Of a stretch of 64,000 nucleotides of DNA, positions 24,401-35,852 are shown piece after piece. Within the stretch, counting starts at the first letter, position 1; each line of letters begins with the position of its first letter. The DNA is from Coriolopsis trogii. Its lineage: Eukaryota; Basidiomycota; Agaricomycetes; Polyporales; Polyporaceae. Location: contig JAHYIO010000039.1 in assembly GCA_020543525.1 (NCBI GenBank), positions 1,550,001-1,614,000 on the forward strand, read 5' to 3'. Below the pieces are notes generated by a model that saw only the letters and a list, made by a program, of their open reading frames with translations, was not told the origin of the DNA and did not search any database. Position numbers and translations under genes: made by a program.

Positions 24401-27123
24401 CTCCCGGTCGAAGAAGGGAATGAATGTGGGCGCAACGTCCTTGCCCTGTGGACCACTTGGCGGCGGGAACCATACGCCACCGTCGCGGACCTCCGGAGGA
24501 GGGTTGAACTGTCGCACAACATCATGTTAGTCTGACAGAGATCTCGTACACTAATACGCAAGATGACGACGGGACACTCACGGGGGGTGTGCGCTTCTTG
24601 ATCCCTGTCTGCTCCAGGATGTTGGTCAAGTTCATTGCCTCCGTCGCGGGCAGGAACTCCGCGAGGACCGCCCTACTGAGCAGCACGTGCAGATCCTCCG
24701 CGGCTTCCGGGAACTTCGCCACTCGGCGTGCGATGCGCATGAGAGCGCGTGTGCCGAGCTTCCTGTTCTTCTGCACCGCGTCTGACGTCATGCTCGTGCG
24801 GTACCTGTCCGCAAAGCGGAGCAGCGTCTCGACGACGGGCGCGGCACACCCCGTCTGCGCGAGAATGTGCGCTTCCTCCGCATGGGCCATGGGCTGGGCG
24901 GGGACGGTGAAGAACATGTTCGCGTGTTCGTCCGAAAGCCAGTCCTTCAGAGGGAGCGACTTTGAGGCAGTGCTGATGACGCGGAAGGACGGATGAGCCA
25001 CAGACAGATCAGAAGAGTTTGCCTGAGTCATTAGTGAGTCAGTAAAGCATCACACCAGGTTCGTCACAGAGAAGCGCACTTCGCCGTCAAGAACGCGTCT
25101 AACAATGCGCTGCTTGTCCCACAACTCTGCTTCACGATCCTGAGTGAAGCGCGCTAACGATCCTGCAGTCGAGCCAATGACGTCCAACCCTGCGAGATGC
25201 ACAAGTCGTCCTTCCCATGCTCCCTCGATTAGTGGACTAGAGAGAATCATCGTCAAATAGCGCAAGCATTCGCTGTCCTCGGTAGACTCACCTTGGCTCC
25301 CAGGTCGTGGCACCCCCATCTTCTATCTTCCTCCTCATGACGAGCTCTCTACCGCCGAGCTCTTTGTACATGTGCACGTCCTCAAGCTCATACCCGAGTA
25401 CTGCCGCAAACGTGTTGACAAGCAGCGTCGTCGAGCACGAGGCTGTAGACGGCAGAGCCGGTGGCACGTACGAAACATCCCAACCAAGCGCATGCGCCTG
25501 GAGCAAAGACGTGAGCAGACCCATGAAACGCGCACTAGGTGTGAAGCCTAGCAGCTCCGGATTTGCGAATGGGAATGAGAGGTAAGCGTGAGGACCAGCA
25601 GGCACTTGCACGACCACTTCGTTGCCCGACGGGCCATCGAAGGTGACTGAGGCGGTCTTGTCGTCTGATTTGTCGATACGGGCAAGGCGGTATCCGAGAA
25701 GACCCGCGTCGTCTTCAATCCCGGTCAAGTTGGGACTACCTAGTTCGCCGATTCCAGCTTCTTCGAATTGTCTTGAGAGCATCGCCCACGCAATGAACGG
25801 GCTGTGAATGAGCGCGGGGTGAATGGAGAGCACGAATCTCGCGAGTTGTTCGGGAGACAGAGTTGCAGAGGGAGGGAACATCCCCATCAACGCGGTTGCC
25901 TTCGCGAGCGACGTTTGTGGAAAGGACGGCATTGTAGATTTTGCGACGGCGTCCAGACTGTGGCGAGACTCGCTTGCGATCTGCGTGGATGCGATGATAT
26001 CTCGCAGCTTCTGGTAGAGAGGTGAGCTGTAAACGGCCCCGGTTTCAGCTCCCGCGGCACCCTGGAGAGCGAGTAGGGCGCCCAGAGGGTCGACGAAGCG
26101 CGCCTGGAAACGGCTTCTGAAGGGCGGATCGAGTGGGTAGCCGGGATATGGAGGAACAGGTGCGGCAATGGCAATTACGCGGAAGTCCTTGTGAGCTGGT
26201 ACGAAGGTCGAATAGCCCGGTTCCGCTGGATCGAGTAGCTCGTAACGGTGGGGGTGCACAATATGCGTCCCGTCGTCGAGATTACTGGAATGACAGTTCA
26301 GCCAAGAGGGCACTATGGGTGCAACACACGTACATCTCTCTATTCTCCAGCAGGTTGTTGAGCACCTACGGGATGTGTGAGTTTACAGTCGGTTGATTAT
26401 TCACTACACAACCTACTGGCATAATGCCTCGTTCGGCCTTCTCGATACCTTCAAGGATGAGTATCCGACCGAATTTGACCGCGCGAACAGCAGCGCTGTC
26501 AACGTAGACCAGATTGCCACCCGCTCGTATCTCTCGCCCTTGCTTCAGTTCGGTCTCACCGACATCACGGTGAAGAGCGACAAGCTCATATTCAGCGTTG
26601 ATCAGGCTACAATATAGGATGAGTAGACGGATATTGGAACCACGACATTGTACAGGCAAGCATCGCAGATTGCATGCAAGCGCGCGTACGACAAGGTGTA
26701 GAACAACGGTGACATATACTCATGGGTCACACATGACTATGGCCAGGCTCGACGTCTCGGATAAAAAGAGTTGCAATCGCTTGTAGTTCTTCCAGAACTC
26801 GCATGTTGTATGCATGACGGTGGGATACTGATAACGAGGGCTACTCACCGGCAGAATGTCAAGGCCAGGCGACGTGCGTAAGGTCCGGGCTGGGATAGAA
26901 GAAAGACGTCTTGTCCGAGAAGATACTTCTGAAGCATGAAGTGGAGGTTGTCCAGATTGAAAGGATTGGTCGTATCGAGCAAGACATCCTCTGTATGTGG
27001 TAGACGGCTTGGATCTTCGGAGGCAAGGACTTGGTGAGATATGTCGCCAAGCTTGATGATGCCTATGGGCTTCCGCAAAGGCGTAAGCTCGTTCAGAACA
27101 TGCTTTAAACGTCGGTTGGCCAT
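21499..27123 (-). CDS. VWA8: VWA8-type AAA+ ATPase with von Willebrand A domain, 1425 aa, 22 exons
   Basis: Minus-strand exons: 27123-26852, 26606-26417, 26365-26334, 26284-25292, 25236-25056, 25022-24582, 24508-24266, 24203-24175, 24120-24111, 24056-23732, 23674-23465, 23414-23279, 23222-23054, 22996-22735, 22682-22529, 22469-22428, 22377-22331, 22272-22214, 22160-22149, 22089-21861, 21800-21659, 21598-21499. All junctions keep phase. The first AAA unit has a degenerate P-loop (about residues 78-86, SQPGPYARR). The second has Walker A GNQGVGKN (about 782-789) and Walker B VIDEAD (846-851). The family signature TGGRDTAGLGG precedes the VWA domain, whose MIDAS motif is D1225-x-S1227-x-S1229, and the chain ends in a region like the VWA8 C-terminus. 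Human VWA8 is a mitochondrial ATPase of about 1905 aa; this one lacks several hundred residues between AAA2 and VWA. The start is the first in-frame ATG, but the frame is open further upstream and reads like a mitochondrial presequence. Confidence 0.88.
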
Positions 27124-27315
27124 GTAGATGGTCGCGAATGGTGTCGTTTGTCTTGTAGGGGTAGAAGGCCTCAGCAAGAGCGGCGAGGAATACTGAGAAG
27201 TTTGAACAAACCGCGCGGGTGTCGCTAGTGCCCAGGTTCTATGCTGTCCTCCGGCGTAGCGAGCGGCCCTCCAAATCCAAGCAGTGCTTGCAAACGTCGT
27301 GATTCCTGGACACTA
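27124..27315 (-). other. possible upstream coding extension of VWA8 (mitochondrial presequence-like)
   Basis: The VWA8 frame stays open upstream of ATG 27123 for about 60 codons back to a possible acceptor (GGACTTAG). The stretch has no acidic residues and is rich in Ala, Arg, Ser and Thr (WRAARYAGGQHRTWALATP), as expected of a mitochondrial targeting peptide. It contains no ATG, so a short first exon further upstream would be needed. Inference only. Confidence 0.4.
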
Positions 27316-27329
27316 AGTCCAGGTTTTGA

Positions 27330-30300
27330 ACCGACAAAATGTGAAGAAGTTTGGGGTGGGAATATCTCCTAAAAAGATGTTTTCCTCGTGGATACCACGT
27401 GTTTTCGTGTTTCAGGTTGACATTTTGTCATGATAACCGGGGTCCGATCTGGCGTTGGGGGTCACGTCATCGTCGTCCGTATCGCCCGATATCATTGCTG
27501 TCATCACTTTATGTCTTTATGCTCATCGCTGGTATTGCTCTTCATGGTCTGTCTCTCTATGTTATCACTGACATCTCGTCGATAAGGATTCCAAGGTTCT
27601 AGCAATTTGCTTTGGAGCGAGTGGTAGGTCGTTGTCACGTACACACTCACTCAGTCAATGTGCGTACTCACCTTGCCGCAGGACATGCAATGCTTATATA
27701 ATTATAAAGAAAATGCAAGCCAAGTCTTGTACGAGCAGCCGGTCTGGCAGACGCTGCAGATGTTTCGTGCGTGTACACATGTAACACCCGATGTGCGTGT
27801 AGTGTCTTGACCCTGGTAACCGTCCACGCTAGTCGCAGAGATGCTCTGTAAGTATGTTCCCTCAACACTTTTCTCAACGCGTGTGACGAGTGTCTATCAT
27901 CAGGCTTCCTTCCTGTTTCTTCCCTTGGTACGCACCAGGCGACAATCCCAGCCGCTATGCCTCCCCTCCGACGTTGAAGAGGAGCCAAGGCTGAGATTCC
28001 TCCAGCACGTCTCGTTGGCTGAAAACTCGTCGTCCTGTGGTTCCCCGCCGCTTGCGGTCTTACCGGCACTACGGTACGCCTGCCGTTCGTCCTGATTCGT
28101 TTCGTTCTTGTCACTCTTCACTCTTCATCCCGTCCATGGTGTCCTGCAACGCCCCAACCCGGTTGTGCATCTTATAAAATATCGGCCTATTATGTACGCT
28201 GATCTCGATCTATCAGATGGCACGAGGTGTTCTCGTCCTTTTCGTCGGCATTCTATCCGTCATTCGTCCACAGGCGTCTATGACTTCACCAGTTGAGTCT
28301 TTTACCGTGCTTCGCACCCCTTATACTGAAACTAACACCCTTCCTATTAACTCACTATCCGTTCGATAGAGATTCATTGCTCACTCTTTTTCTGTTTACG
28401 GTATCCATGATAACCGTAATGGCAGATGTTCTCCTCATCGAGTTCAGCGGTTTCGTGGTCAAGAACACTGTGAAAGAGGGAAACACGAACTCATGGACGA
28501 CGTCTTCGCGCAGTCAGAACCTATTGAAGAGTATGAAGTGATGAAGGTTCTAGTCGGTGTGTATACATGCGCAGTCAGCTTATACGTGAGCTAACGGCAG
28601 TCCGCAGGCGTATTGTTTGTCCTTGTTCCCCCCTCATGTATGTCTCGTATTCATCTTTGGTCGCCGCCCATCTATGGGTTGTAACATTGAATATTGCCGC
28701 TGACGATTGCTTGCTTGTTGTGGTAGTTGTTCGGGGTCCATACTTCGCAACAGACAGCATTGCGGCCCAGTTCGCCATCAGAGGCTCCTCTGGTGACTAG
28801 CAAACATTCATGGCCAACTGTCTCATCAATCTCACGTTATGTAAATAGAGACGTGCATGGGCCGTAACGCGTTTATCCTATTGGTAGCGGTTGCCTTGGA
28901 GGATATGTTCAACCCATGAGCAACATGCTCGCGATGCCCCTTCTCATCTATTTCACCGTTCTTCGATTCGACTTTATGTGTGGTTGGTAGCAGATGATAC
29001 ACAAACTCTCGGTCGTATGGTCTGGTTTTGTCATCGGAAAGTCGCCGTAAACGTGAGTGGGTATGTCAGCTCTACCGTACAAATGTTCATTGACATATGC
29101 AGGATTATCAGGTTGGGTATTGGCTGGGAGGCGCGAGTTCGGCGATACTCTCATGTGAATGCGCGGTTCTGGTCTGCTTGTGTGATTGCTGCATTATCCG
29201 CGGGAGCATTCATAAGTGGCTCGCTTGTCGACGCGGCGAGACGGCGTTGTGTGGATACGGCGCGGTAAGCACGCGTTGCGCCTCGTGCATTGTGGCTTTC
29301 TTGTAGCTAACATGTTGTTGTCTATCTCACTTCCTGTTAGATTGACTTGTGGAGTTTCTGCGGTTCCTGTGTCCCGCCTCCGAGTGGGAAGGTACAGCGT
29401 TAGACGACAATGAGGTTGGTACGTAGACTCTTTTAAGCTGTTTCACGTGCAGTAGCAACAGCAATGATGTGATCTTCGACAGGCGGGAGAATGCAGGTAA
29501 AATATAGACGGAGGGACTTGGAAAGGAAGAAGTAAGTAGTACCGCAGAGATGAGCCATTGATACGACCCAGGGAAGCAGTATTATTGCTGTGCCAATCCG
29601 GGAGGCATTGTCCGTGAAATGATTATCGGCTCTTACCGCATATCCATCGTCCGATGCTTTCTCTTCAGATTCGGCCACTTTGCGAGCAACATGCTGCCAT
29701 CGAGTCCTTCCATCGGCAGCTCCATTGTGCTCGCCACACGCTTCGCCCTCCTGGGTGACGGCGACATGACGCCCTCCACGGTTGTCTTGATCTTCAGAAT
29801 GCTGCGCTTCTTCGACATGGACGGCGGGACGACTAAACGTCAGAAGCACCAGAGCCAACAGGAGACTTGAGCGCAAACGCGGATCCGAGGGCACCGGGCG
29901 GTGAGACATATTTATGTTTCCCCAACCTGCGATGACTTCTTCTGCCCAGCCCTCTTCTTCTCATCCGCACCGCAATCATAAGCGCACTCTCGATAATCGC
30001 CCGGTGTACAAACACATACTGCCTCAAGCTCTGGCACACACACATCCGCTGCTCTTGCAGTCTTCCACCATGCGCCTGATCGGTTCGTCCTACGTAGACA
30101 GCAACGGCGACGACGTGTCCACATGCAGCTGACGCGGCTCTCGCATCGGAGGCGACGGAAGAGGTGGTGCCGCATTCTCGACCGCGCTTTGCTGAGCGTC
30201 CAAGCAAGATGTTTGTTCATCTCTGGGACGAGCGGCAGGCAATATCGCAAGTGTACGTGTGCGCGGAACGTCCGACGGTAAGTGCACTTGGGATCGCCAA

Positions 30301-30840
30301 GTGTTCGTCTGTGCGACTGAGCGGCCAATGACGAACGTGCAAGAGCCGTAGTGGTTCCCATTACGAGAGGAATCCAGAAGACGAGGGAAGGGAGACGGTG
30401 CGCATCATAGGGTCGATACTGTTTGACGGAAGCGGAGCAGTTTTACTTGGTGGTGGGATGGAATGGTGTTTATCGACAGCATCGCCGTCTTGCCTGTGAT
30501 TGCATTCGTCGCACTATCAGCGGTGCTCGTAGGGCTACATTTCACTTGCACTGGGATGTAGTCGGTACTATAGTAGTGCCGTGGTCATGAATGGCAGTGG
30601 GCGTACAGAATCGCTGATGGCTAGTATATAGCTACAACTGTGGGCGAAGGTGGTACGTATGTGCGCTTGATATGTGCCATGATGTCAGTAGCGAGTACGT
30701 AGTATGGGTTGGTATTTGTGCTGCTGTTAGGCTACATTTCAACCTGACTCTTCTACTCTTCTACATGCCGTAGCGTTACAGTACACAGTCATACAGTGTG
30801 GTAGACAAGCGCAGGGCTTGTTCTACTCATTGGCCTTGAC
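27330..30840. other. gene-poor region; possible decayed membrane-protein gene on the plus strand
   Basis: No complete gene model. Plus-strand fragments with hydrophobic stretches occur at 28217-28370 (MARGVLVLFVGILSV), 28490-28590 (acidic, then VMKVLVGVYTCAVSLYV), 28600-28790 and 29100-29265. They lie in different frames without convincing splice pairs. They may be remains of a multi-pass membrane protein gene, but I could not confirm a family. 29.9-30.8 kb shows nothing. Confidence 0.25.
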
Positions 30841-30844
30841 GACG

Positions 30845-31579
30845 TTAGGTACGTTTCGCCTTCGACCGAGACTTCTTGGTATTCGGGGACCTTTTTTGGG
30901 CTTTGCGCGGTGATTGTTTGGCGTTCGGTGGTCGGTGGTCGGCCTCCGGGGGTGCCATAGCGGCCTCTGGCGGTGCATTACTGTTGGTCGGTTGCAACCC
31001 TTTCGCCACGAATGTTGACGCCGTCCATCCAAACACTTCCTGAAGTTCGTGCCGGATCCTATAGTCAACGCAAGTGTGAATAGAAAAAATATATATTTGT
31101 GTGTGTGTTCAGTGTTTACCCGTCTTGTTTTGACCGGGAGATCCATCGTGTGTGCTTGGGAGCGGGGTTTATTCGATAGATGTTTGTGTTTAGTAAGATG
31201 TGTGGGCGTACCTCGCTAAAAGTAATGCCTTTGCTGCCGTATTTGGTCATGCTTTCGGGGGTGACAGCCCGAATCGAGCTATGGGAGCCCCGCTCCCGAA
31301 CTTCTCCAAAGCCAATTTCTTTCATAGCCTGATAGGCGAGAAAGTGAGCGTGCTGATGAGATATTGTGTAGGATGTAACTTGCTGCGTAGAAGTCAGTTG
31401 TTGTCAATTTGGTACGTGCCGCCGTGCCGTTCTTGAAGATAGAATCGAAAACCTAAATCAATGTCAGCGCGACATTCAACCGTTACTTGTAGACTTACGT
31501 GGAGATACTTGGAGTCGATTTCAATAGTAGCCATAGAGAAAGCAAGGTTGGAGAGAGGGACCGGTCTGCACTGCGGCAA
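30845..31579 (-). CDS. uncharacterised gene, 3' part, Lys/Arg/Pro-rich C-terminus
   Basis: Minus-strand pieces read in order as MATIEIDSKYLH (ATG at 31534, donor GTAAGT), a middle exon, then ISHQHAHFLAYQAMKEIGFG with RAVTPESMTKYGSKGITFSE, then NPAPKHTRWISRSKQDG. After an intron with acceptor TGACTATAG the last exon begins IRHELQEVFGWTASTFVAKG and ends in a basic, Pro-rich tail closed by TAA at 30845. Upstream (about 32090-32180, minus) an exon-like segment FFNLPRIHTRRELQECIG with a good donor GTGAGT may belong to the same gene. Exon 2 has two plausible frames that I could not choose between. No domain is recognised; the family seems specific to agaricomycetes as far as I can tell. Confidence 0.4.
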
Positions 31580-31902
31580 GAATCTATGTGGGCGTCACGC
31601 AGCAGCACATCACGAACCTTCTGCTACATTAGGTTTATTTCCGTGCCTGCGGAAAACATACGATGTCATTGCTATGCAGACGTGTTACGAGGGTAATGAA
31701 AATCAGTTGAATGGTTAGTAGCGACCTCTGCACGCGATTATAGCTAAAGTAGGTGAACGTGTTGCGGAATCATCGTAAGTGGAGAAGTTATTAGTGATGT
31801 GCGGGCGCGGCCAGGCCGGGAGTAGCTTCGATGGAACAGGATGCCGCATGAAGTATGCCGGTGTGTTGCAGATATCCAGACTTTGAGGCATCAGGATATC
31901 GC

Positions 31903-31990
31903 GCGCGTAGACAATAGAACATCGCGCGCGTAGACAGTAGAACGTCGCGCGCGTGGATGGTAGAGGCGCGCAGACAGCAGAATGTCGTCG
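31903..31990. repeat. short tandem repeat, unit about 23 bp
   Basis: Three to four degenerate copies of a unit like cgcgcgcgtagacaatagaa follow one another, the last one shortened. It lies in an intron-like stretch of the uncharacterised minus-strand gene. Confidence 0.75.
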
Positions 31991-32189
31991 CGTAGTATAC
32001 GATTTGCTGGGGTAGTGAATTCGGATTGAGCAGATTGCTTGCTGGTCCTCAGCATTTTTTGCACTCACCAATGCATTCTTGCAATTCGCGTCGAGTGTGA
32101 ATCCTTGGGAGATTGAAGAACGCTTGAAGGTGGAGGACGACGTCCGAAACCACTTCCATGCTTTAGTGGTGCCTGTCAAAAAGGTCAGA

Positions 32190-32400
32190 CGTTGGTATGC
32201 GAGGCTGGGGGCTGAAGTGATAGTTCTTTCGGTGTCGATGGGCGTAGCGACTGAGCACGGCGACGGATTACTTCTGTAAGGAACGAGGAATCAGTTATTG
32301 GTAGTCGGGGAGTTTGATTCCAGGCGTGAGGTTGCACATCCTGTAGAGGATACCCGTAGATGTCTCCTGACAACTGGACGATCTGTGAACGGTCATGTCA
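32190..32400 (-). repeat. duplicated intron-exon module, copy 1
   Basis: On the minus strand this reads LQDVQPHAW, then an acceptor-like TTCCTTACAG, then an exon-like VIRRRAQSLRPSTPKELSLQ. It matches the segment at 32840-33025 over its whole length with scattered differences in both the intron-like and exon-like parts. Confidence 0.6.
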
Positions 32401-32839
32401 TTGTTCGCCTGCCTGTAAAAACGCTAGATTTATGCGTTACCAGGTGGTGAGAACGGTAGGTGTATCGCTGTACGAACCGCGTTGCCGGTCTCCAATGACC
32501 ATACTGTACTCCCGATGGGACTTCGCCCTTATCGACGAGCTCTGGACACGTTGTGCCAGACCCGATCACTAAGTGCGATGTCAACGTTGGTCCAGATTCG
32601 GAAGACAGGAGATCCCACGGGTACCAAACGCCTTTTCATATTCACGTGCAGCACGAAGGTCTTCGGGTGCTTTCAAATAAAGGAAGTTAGATTTGATCTC
32701 CACGGAGCGGTGCCTCAGAGACTGACATTTTGCATGCGTGGTGAGGCGAGGCAAAGGCTTGAGAAGCGTGGTGTGTATATGTACCAGATCATGTCAATAT
32801 CACACTTATGAGACGGTAGGTTAGCACGGTACCAGGTCG

Positions 32840-33025
32840 CAAATTTGGGGGATGTTGGGGCGTGAGGTTGAGGGTTGACGCGATACTCCTTTCGGTGTCG
32901 ATGGCGAATGAGCGCGGTAACGCATCACTTCTGTAAGGAACAACGAATCAGTCGGTGTTACTTTCCAGGCATGTGGAAGAGTGTCCTGCAGAGAATATCT
33001 GTAAATGTCTCTTCGCGACTTGCAC
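32840..33025 (-). repeat. duplicated intron-exon module, copy 2
   Basis: Minus-strand reading is LQDTLPHAW, the same acceptor TTCCTTACAG, then VMRYRAHSPSTPKGVSRQPS. Spacing from copy 1 is about 0.65 kb, same orientation. This is a diverged direct duplication; whether either copy is expressed is unclear. Confidence 0.6.
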
Positions 33026-33912
33026 ATCTGGGAAAGGACTTACACGTCTTTCTGTTGGGAAGTACCATTCGGTTGCAAATTGTACAGTCGGCATCGAGCG
33101 CTTAGGTTCCGGTTACAGCTTATGAGTTGAGACGAAATGGCTTGCCTTCTAGACGCTTTGTCTTGTGTGGGGGTCTTCGCGTCTGTCGGGTGGCAGGCAC
33201 GATGGGTGGGCGGAAAGGCATAGTGAGGTTGATGTCGTGTTGCAAGTTCGGACAGTCGTGATAGCCCACTTCGAGAGACCTGTTTTCGCTCATAGCTATC
33301 CCGAAAAGGGTATCGTGTTGCATACGATTTCCTGGCGTGGACGAGGAATTACAACCTGGTTAGTCAAGGCTGTACAGGGTCGTGAGAAAAGGTACGATAT
33401 TAGTTATTGACCAATTACATGAGGAAAACGACCAGTGACCTCGACTTCAGACCACTGAAGGACACGTTATAGTTAGTCACTACGGTAGCTCTCGGTGGTT
33501 GGGTGAAAGCGAGGTTCGAGAGGTCCCGGTCAGTATGGGTATCTGCATAACCATGTTCAGGCGATGCCGGGACGCGGCGCTGCGAATCTACGCTGTTCCC
33601 TGAAAGTTTTGGGGTCTACGTTGAGTAGGACTGCGCGTTTTGCATGCGTGAATTCGTATCTCCTGTGAAATCCATGGCATTTCAGTTGGCATCCCAAACA
33701 AGAATGCGACATACAAATTGCACTCACTACCAATGTCGTCCAATCAGGGAGAATCGTGGTTTGCTCTCACGCTTTGTACGCAGTGTTGATCTGTTTCCGA
33801 CACGCGACATAGTGGCTTACTGGTCATTGTCATGTACATCTAGAGACACCGTACTGTCGTATCCATTATTCTGCCTAAATCTGATTGTCATAGCTGGTTA
33901 GTTTCGAGGTCG

Positions 33913-34263
33913 TTGGTGCAAATGCTGGTGGCATACATACATGATCTGATAGCTTCTCTTGATAATGCGATAATCGCGATCGATAGCGGAGTATGCTGGT
34001 ACACCGTTGTCCACCCATGCAAACGCTGTCGCATGTCGAGTTTAGCCGGTTCATATCAACTGCAAGTGAGACAAGTGAGATTCACTGCAATCATGGACAA
34101 TGTCGAAAAGGTTTGGTTGGAGTGTGGGTTGCTGCGGCTACCTGTCGCTAGGGAAGTCAGGAGTGGTATACACTACCACATAGACGGTATACCATGTGAG
34201 TATGCTCTCTTCGTGATGAGGTCTCCTGAGGGATTATTGGTGCACGTTGCTCACTGGCGATGA
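33913..34263 (+). CDS. possible small ORF, 116 aa, unknown
   Basis: A single plus-strand frame of 116 codons ends in TGA. Its second half is protein-like in composition (MDNVEKVWLECGLLRLPVAR, HYHIDGIPCEYALFVMRSPE). No family is recognised and no flanking exons were found. It could be a remnant or chance. Confidence 0.22.
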   Translation: MVQMLVAYIHDLIASLDNAIIAIDSGVCWYTVVHPCKRCRMSSLAGSYQLQVRQVRFTAIMDNVEKVWLECGLLRLPVAREVRSGIHYHIDGIPCEYALFVMRSPEGLLVHVAHWR

Positions 34264-34264
34264 G

Positions 34265-34800
34265 GGACAAAAGGAGAGCGGGTTGGTGGTCCAGGGAAGA
34301 AAGGAACGGTGACGTGTTCAAAGATCAAAATTAGATGACATTACATAATTATAGCTATTAATAATTACTTGAATAATCAGTATTGACCATGTGTAGTAAT
34401 GTTATAAAACCTGCTTTTCCCAGATTGTAATCAGTCAGAATGTAGATACCATCTTCAATGTATCAGACAATAACAATACTGATCAACAGAATAGCATTCT
34501 ACACAATCTGGATCATATATGATGATATGATGATAAATGGCAACAAAATTTTTCAAAAACCCAGAGATGGTTCGAACCAGCGACACGAGAGAAATTATCA
34601 TTCCGATAACCACTAGACCATACTGGCACACCAAACAAAAGCCAACATCAATTATTGTTATGAATGGTTGCAATAGAACAATGGCATGTTTGGTAGTAGG
34701 TACTATTACATGGTAATGTACAAAGATGGTTCTCAACACAATAGCGGTACATATTGATCAGTGTGGAAGACAATAGGCTATAGGTCATCTGACTGTAATA
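34265..34800. other. AT-rich patch
   Basis: Base composition drops to clearly AT-rich compared with both sides. It holds a tRNA-like sequence (34560-34640) and no coding model. The 94-codon minus-strand frame here runs through the tRNA-like sequence and is rejected as a gene. Confidence 0.5.
34562..34635 (-). repeat. tRNA-like sequence, possibly a SINE head
   Basis: The minus strand shows a Pol III A-box-like TGGTCTAGTGGTTATCGG followed about 35 nt later by a perfect B-box GGTTCGAACC, the layout of a tRNA gene. The acceptor and T stems do not pair properly (only CCAG/CTGG of the acceptor), so it is not a working tRNA. It is followed by a short T-rich stretch and AT-rich sequence, as in tRNA-derived SINEs. 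Confidence 0.45.
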
Positions 34801-34805
34801 TAACC

Positions 34806-35852
34806 CTAATCGGTTCTTGTACGACGAAGCTCAGGTCGTCCAGCTACTCGGGTAAATGTATCGGAGGTGTCTGACTGCACTGATACGATGTGAGGGGTTG
34901 CGTAAGGGTTAGGCAGAAGGATAGTAGGCGTCGACACTATGTCGTTAGGAAGGACACTATCATTAGTGTCACAGCTGTCTATGCAAATGTAACTGGTGAG
35001 TAAACGCCAGATGGCGGTAGCGCCAAAGGGGGGCCGATGGGTTTTTCGTAACGTATGTAAGTGAACTGATATAGGATCAAAACGTCCCACCAATGAGCCC
35101 GCATCCCCGAAATATCGTCCCTGTTCGGGACACATGTACTCGGGACGGTAACATGGGAACAGTCGACCGACGACGACAGTGGGATCCGCCCGAAGTCGAA
35201 AACGAGGCCATGTCATGGGTGTTAAGCCGAACTCGAAACCGCTAGCTTGATACGTGGCGAGGATCTCGAAGTCCTCAGGGAGCATGAGTCGAAGGTGATA
35301 ATCAGCATACAATGACAGTCGGTTCAGGGTAAGGAGTGGGTAGGCGCAGCCGAATGTGTACTCCGTGAAGAAGACCATTTGCGCGGTTGATGGAGATCAT
35401 GTGATAGAAGAACATAGACTGTTGGTCGGAGAGCATTGTAGAAGTATGGACTTCCCGTTCCTGAGGTACAATCTTGCTAGTACATGTATGTCGCGGCAAG
35501 CACTGTAAGAAAGAGGAGTTGTCGATGTAACGACCTGAACAATGTGGTCTTTGAGTGAAGGGCTATAGATGAGAGCTCGCAAAAGATGAGGAAAGCTTGT
35601 CAAGGATGCCACGATCTCAAGGGGACCGGAAAATGGGAGGGCTTCTCCGAGGATGAACAAAGCCGCGGCAATGCCTGACACCACTCCGTTATATTTGGAG
35701 AGCAAATGCAGGAGAGCTTCCGCCGATGGCACAACGGATTCCAGTAGTCGTTTCCGAATGGTAGAAAGGCGTTTTAGGACTAATGCGTAGGTGGTTCTGC
35801 ATAGCGACCTCCACCGCATGAGGAGGGAGACGTCCATGCTCTCGACAATCAT
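34806..35852 (-). pseudogene. nucleotidyltransferase-like/F-box-like family member, frameshifted
   Basis: Minus strand. The N-terminal part (from about 35852) has the family layout: a short helical F-box-like start, then VVSGIAAALF and PLEIVAS where the related gene at 60915 has ISGSVALYF and SDIDIYV. The C-terminal part (to 34806) carries FGCAYPLLTL, then YMCPEQGRYFGDAGSLVGRF, close to the paralogue at 56168 (FGCAYPSLTF, LCPEQGRYFGDGGSLVAFMD). The frame changes near 35490 and again near 35385. The first might be rescued only by a 32-nt intron and the second has no splice pair, so this is probably a pseudogene. Both Asp-type metal ligands of the core are lost (Gly/Pro and Glu instead). Confidence 0.5.

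Noticed and set aside
31903..31990. CRISPR-like array
   Set aside because: The units are directly adjacent without spacers and degenerate; this is a eukaryotic minisatellite.
34562..34635. Functional tRNA gene
   Set aside because: B-box is perfect but acceptor and T stems do not pair; no clear anticodon stem.
34455..34739. 94-codon minus-strand ORF in the AT-rich patch
   Set aside because: It runs straight through the tRNA-like sequence and is hydrophobic only because of T-rich composition.
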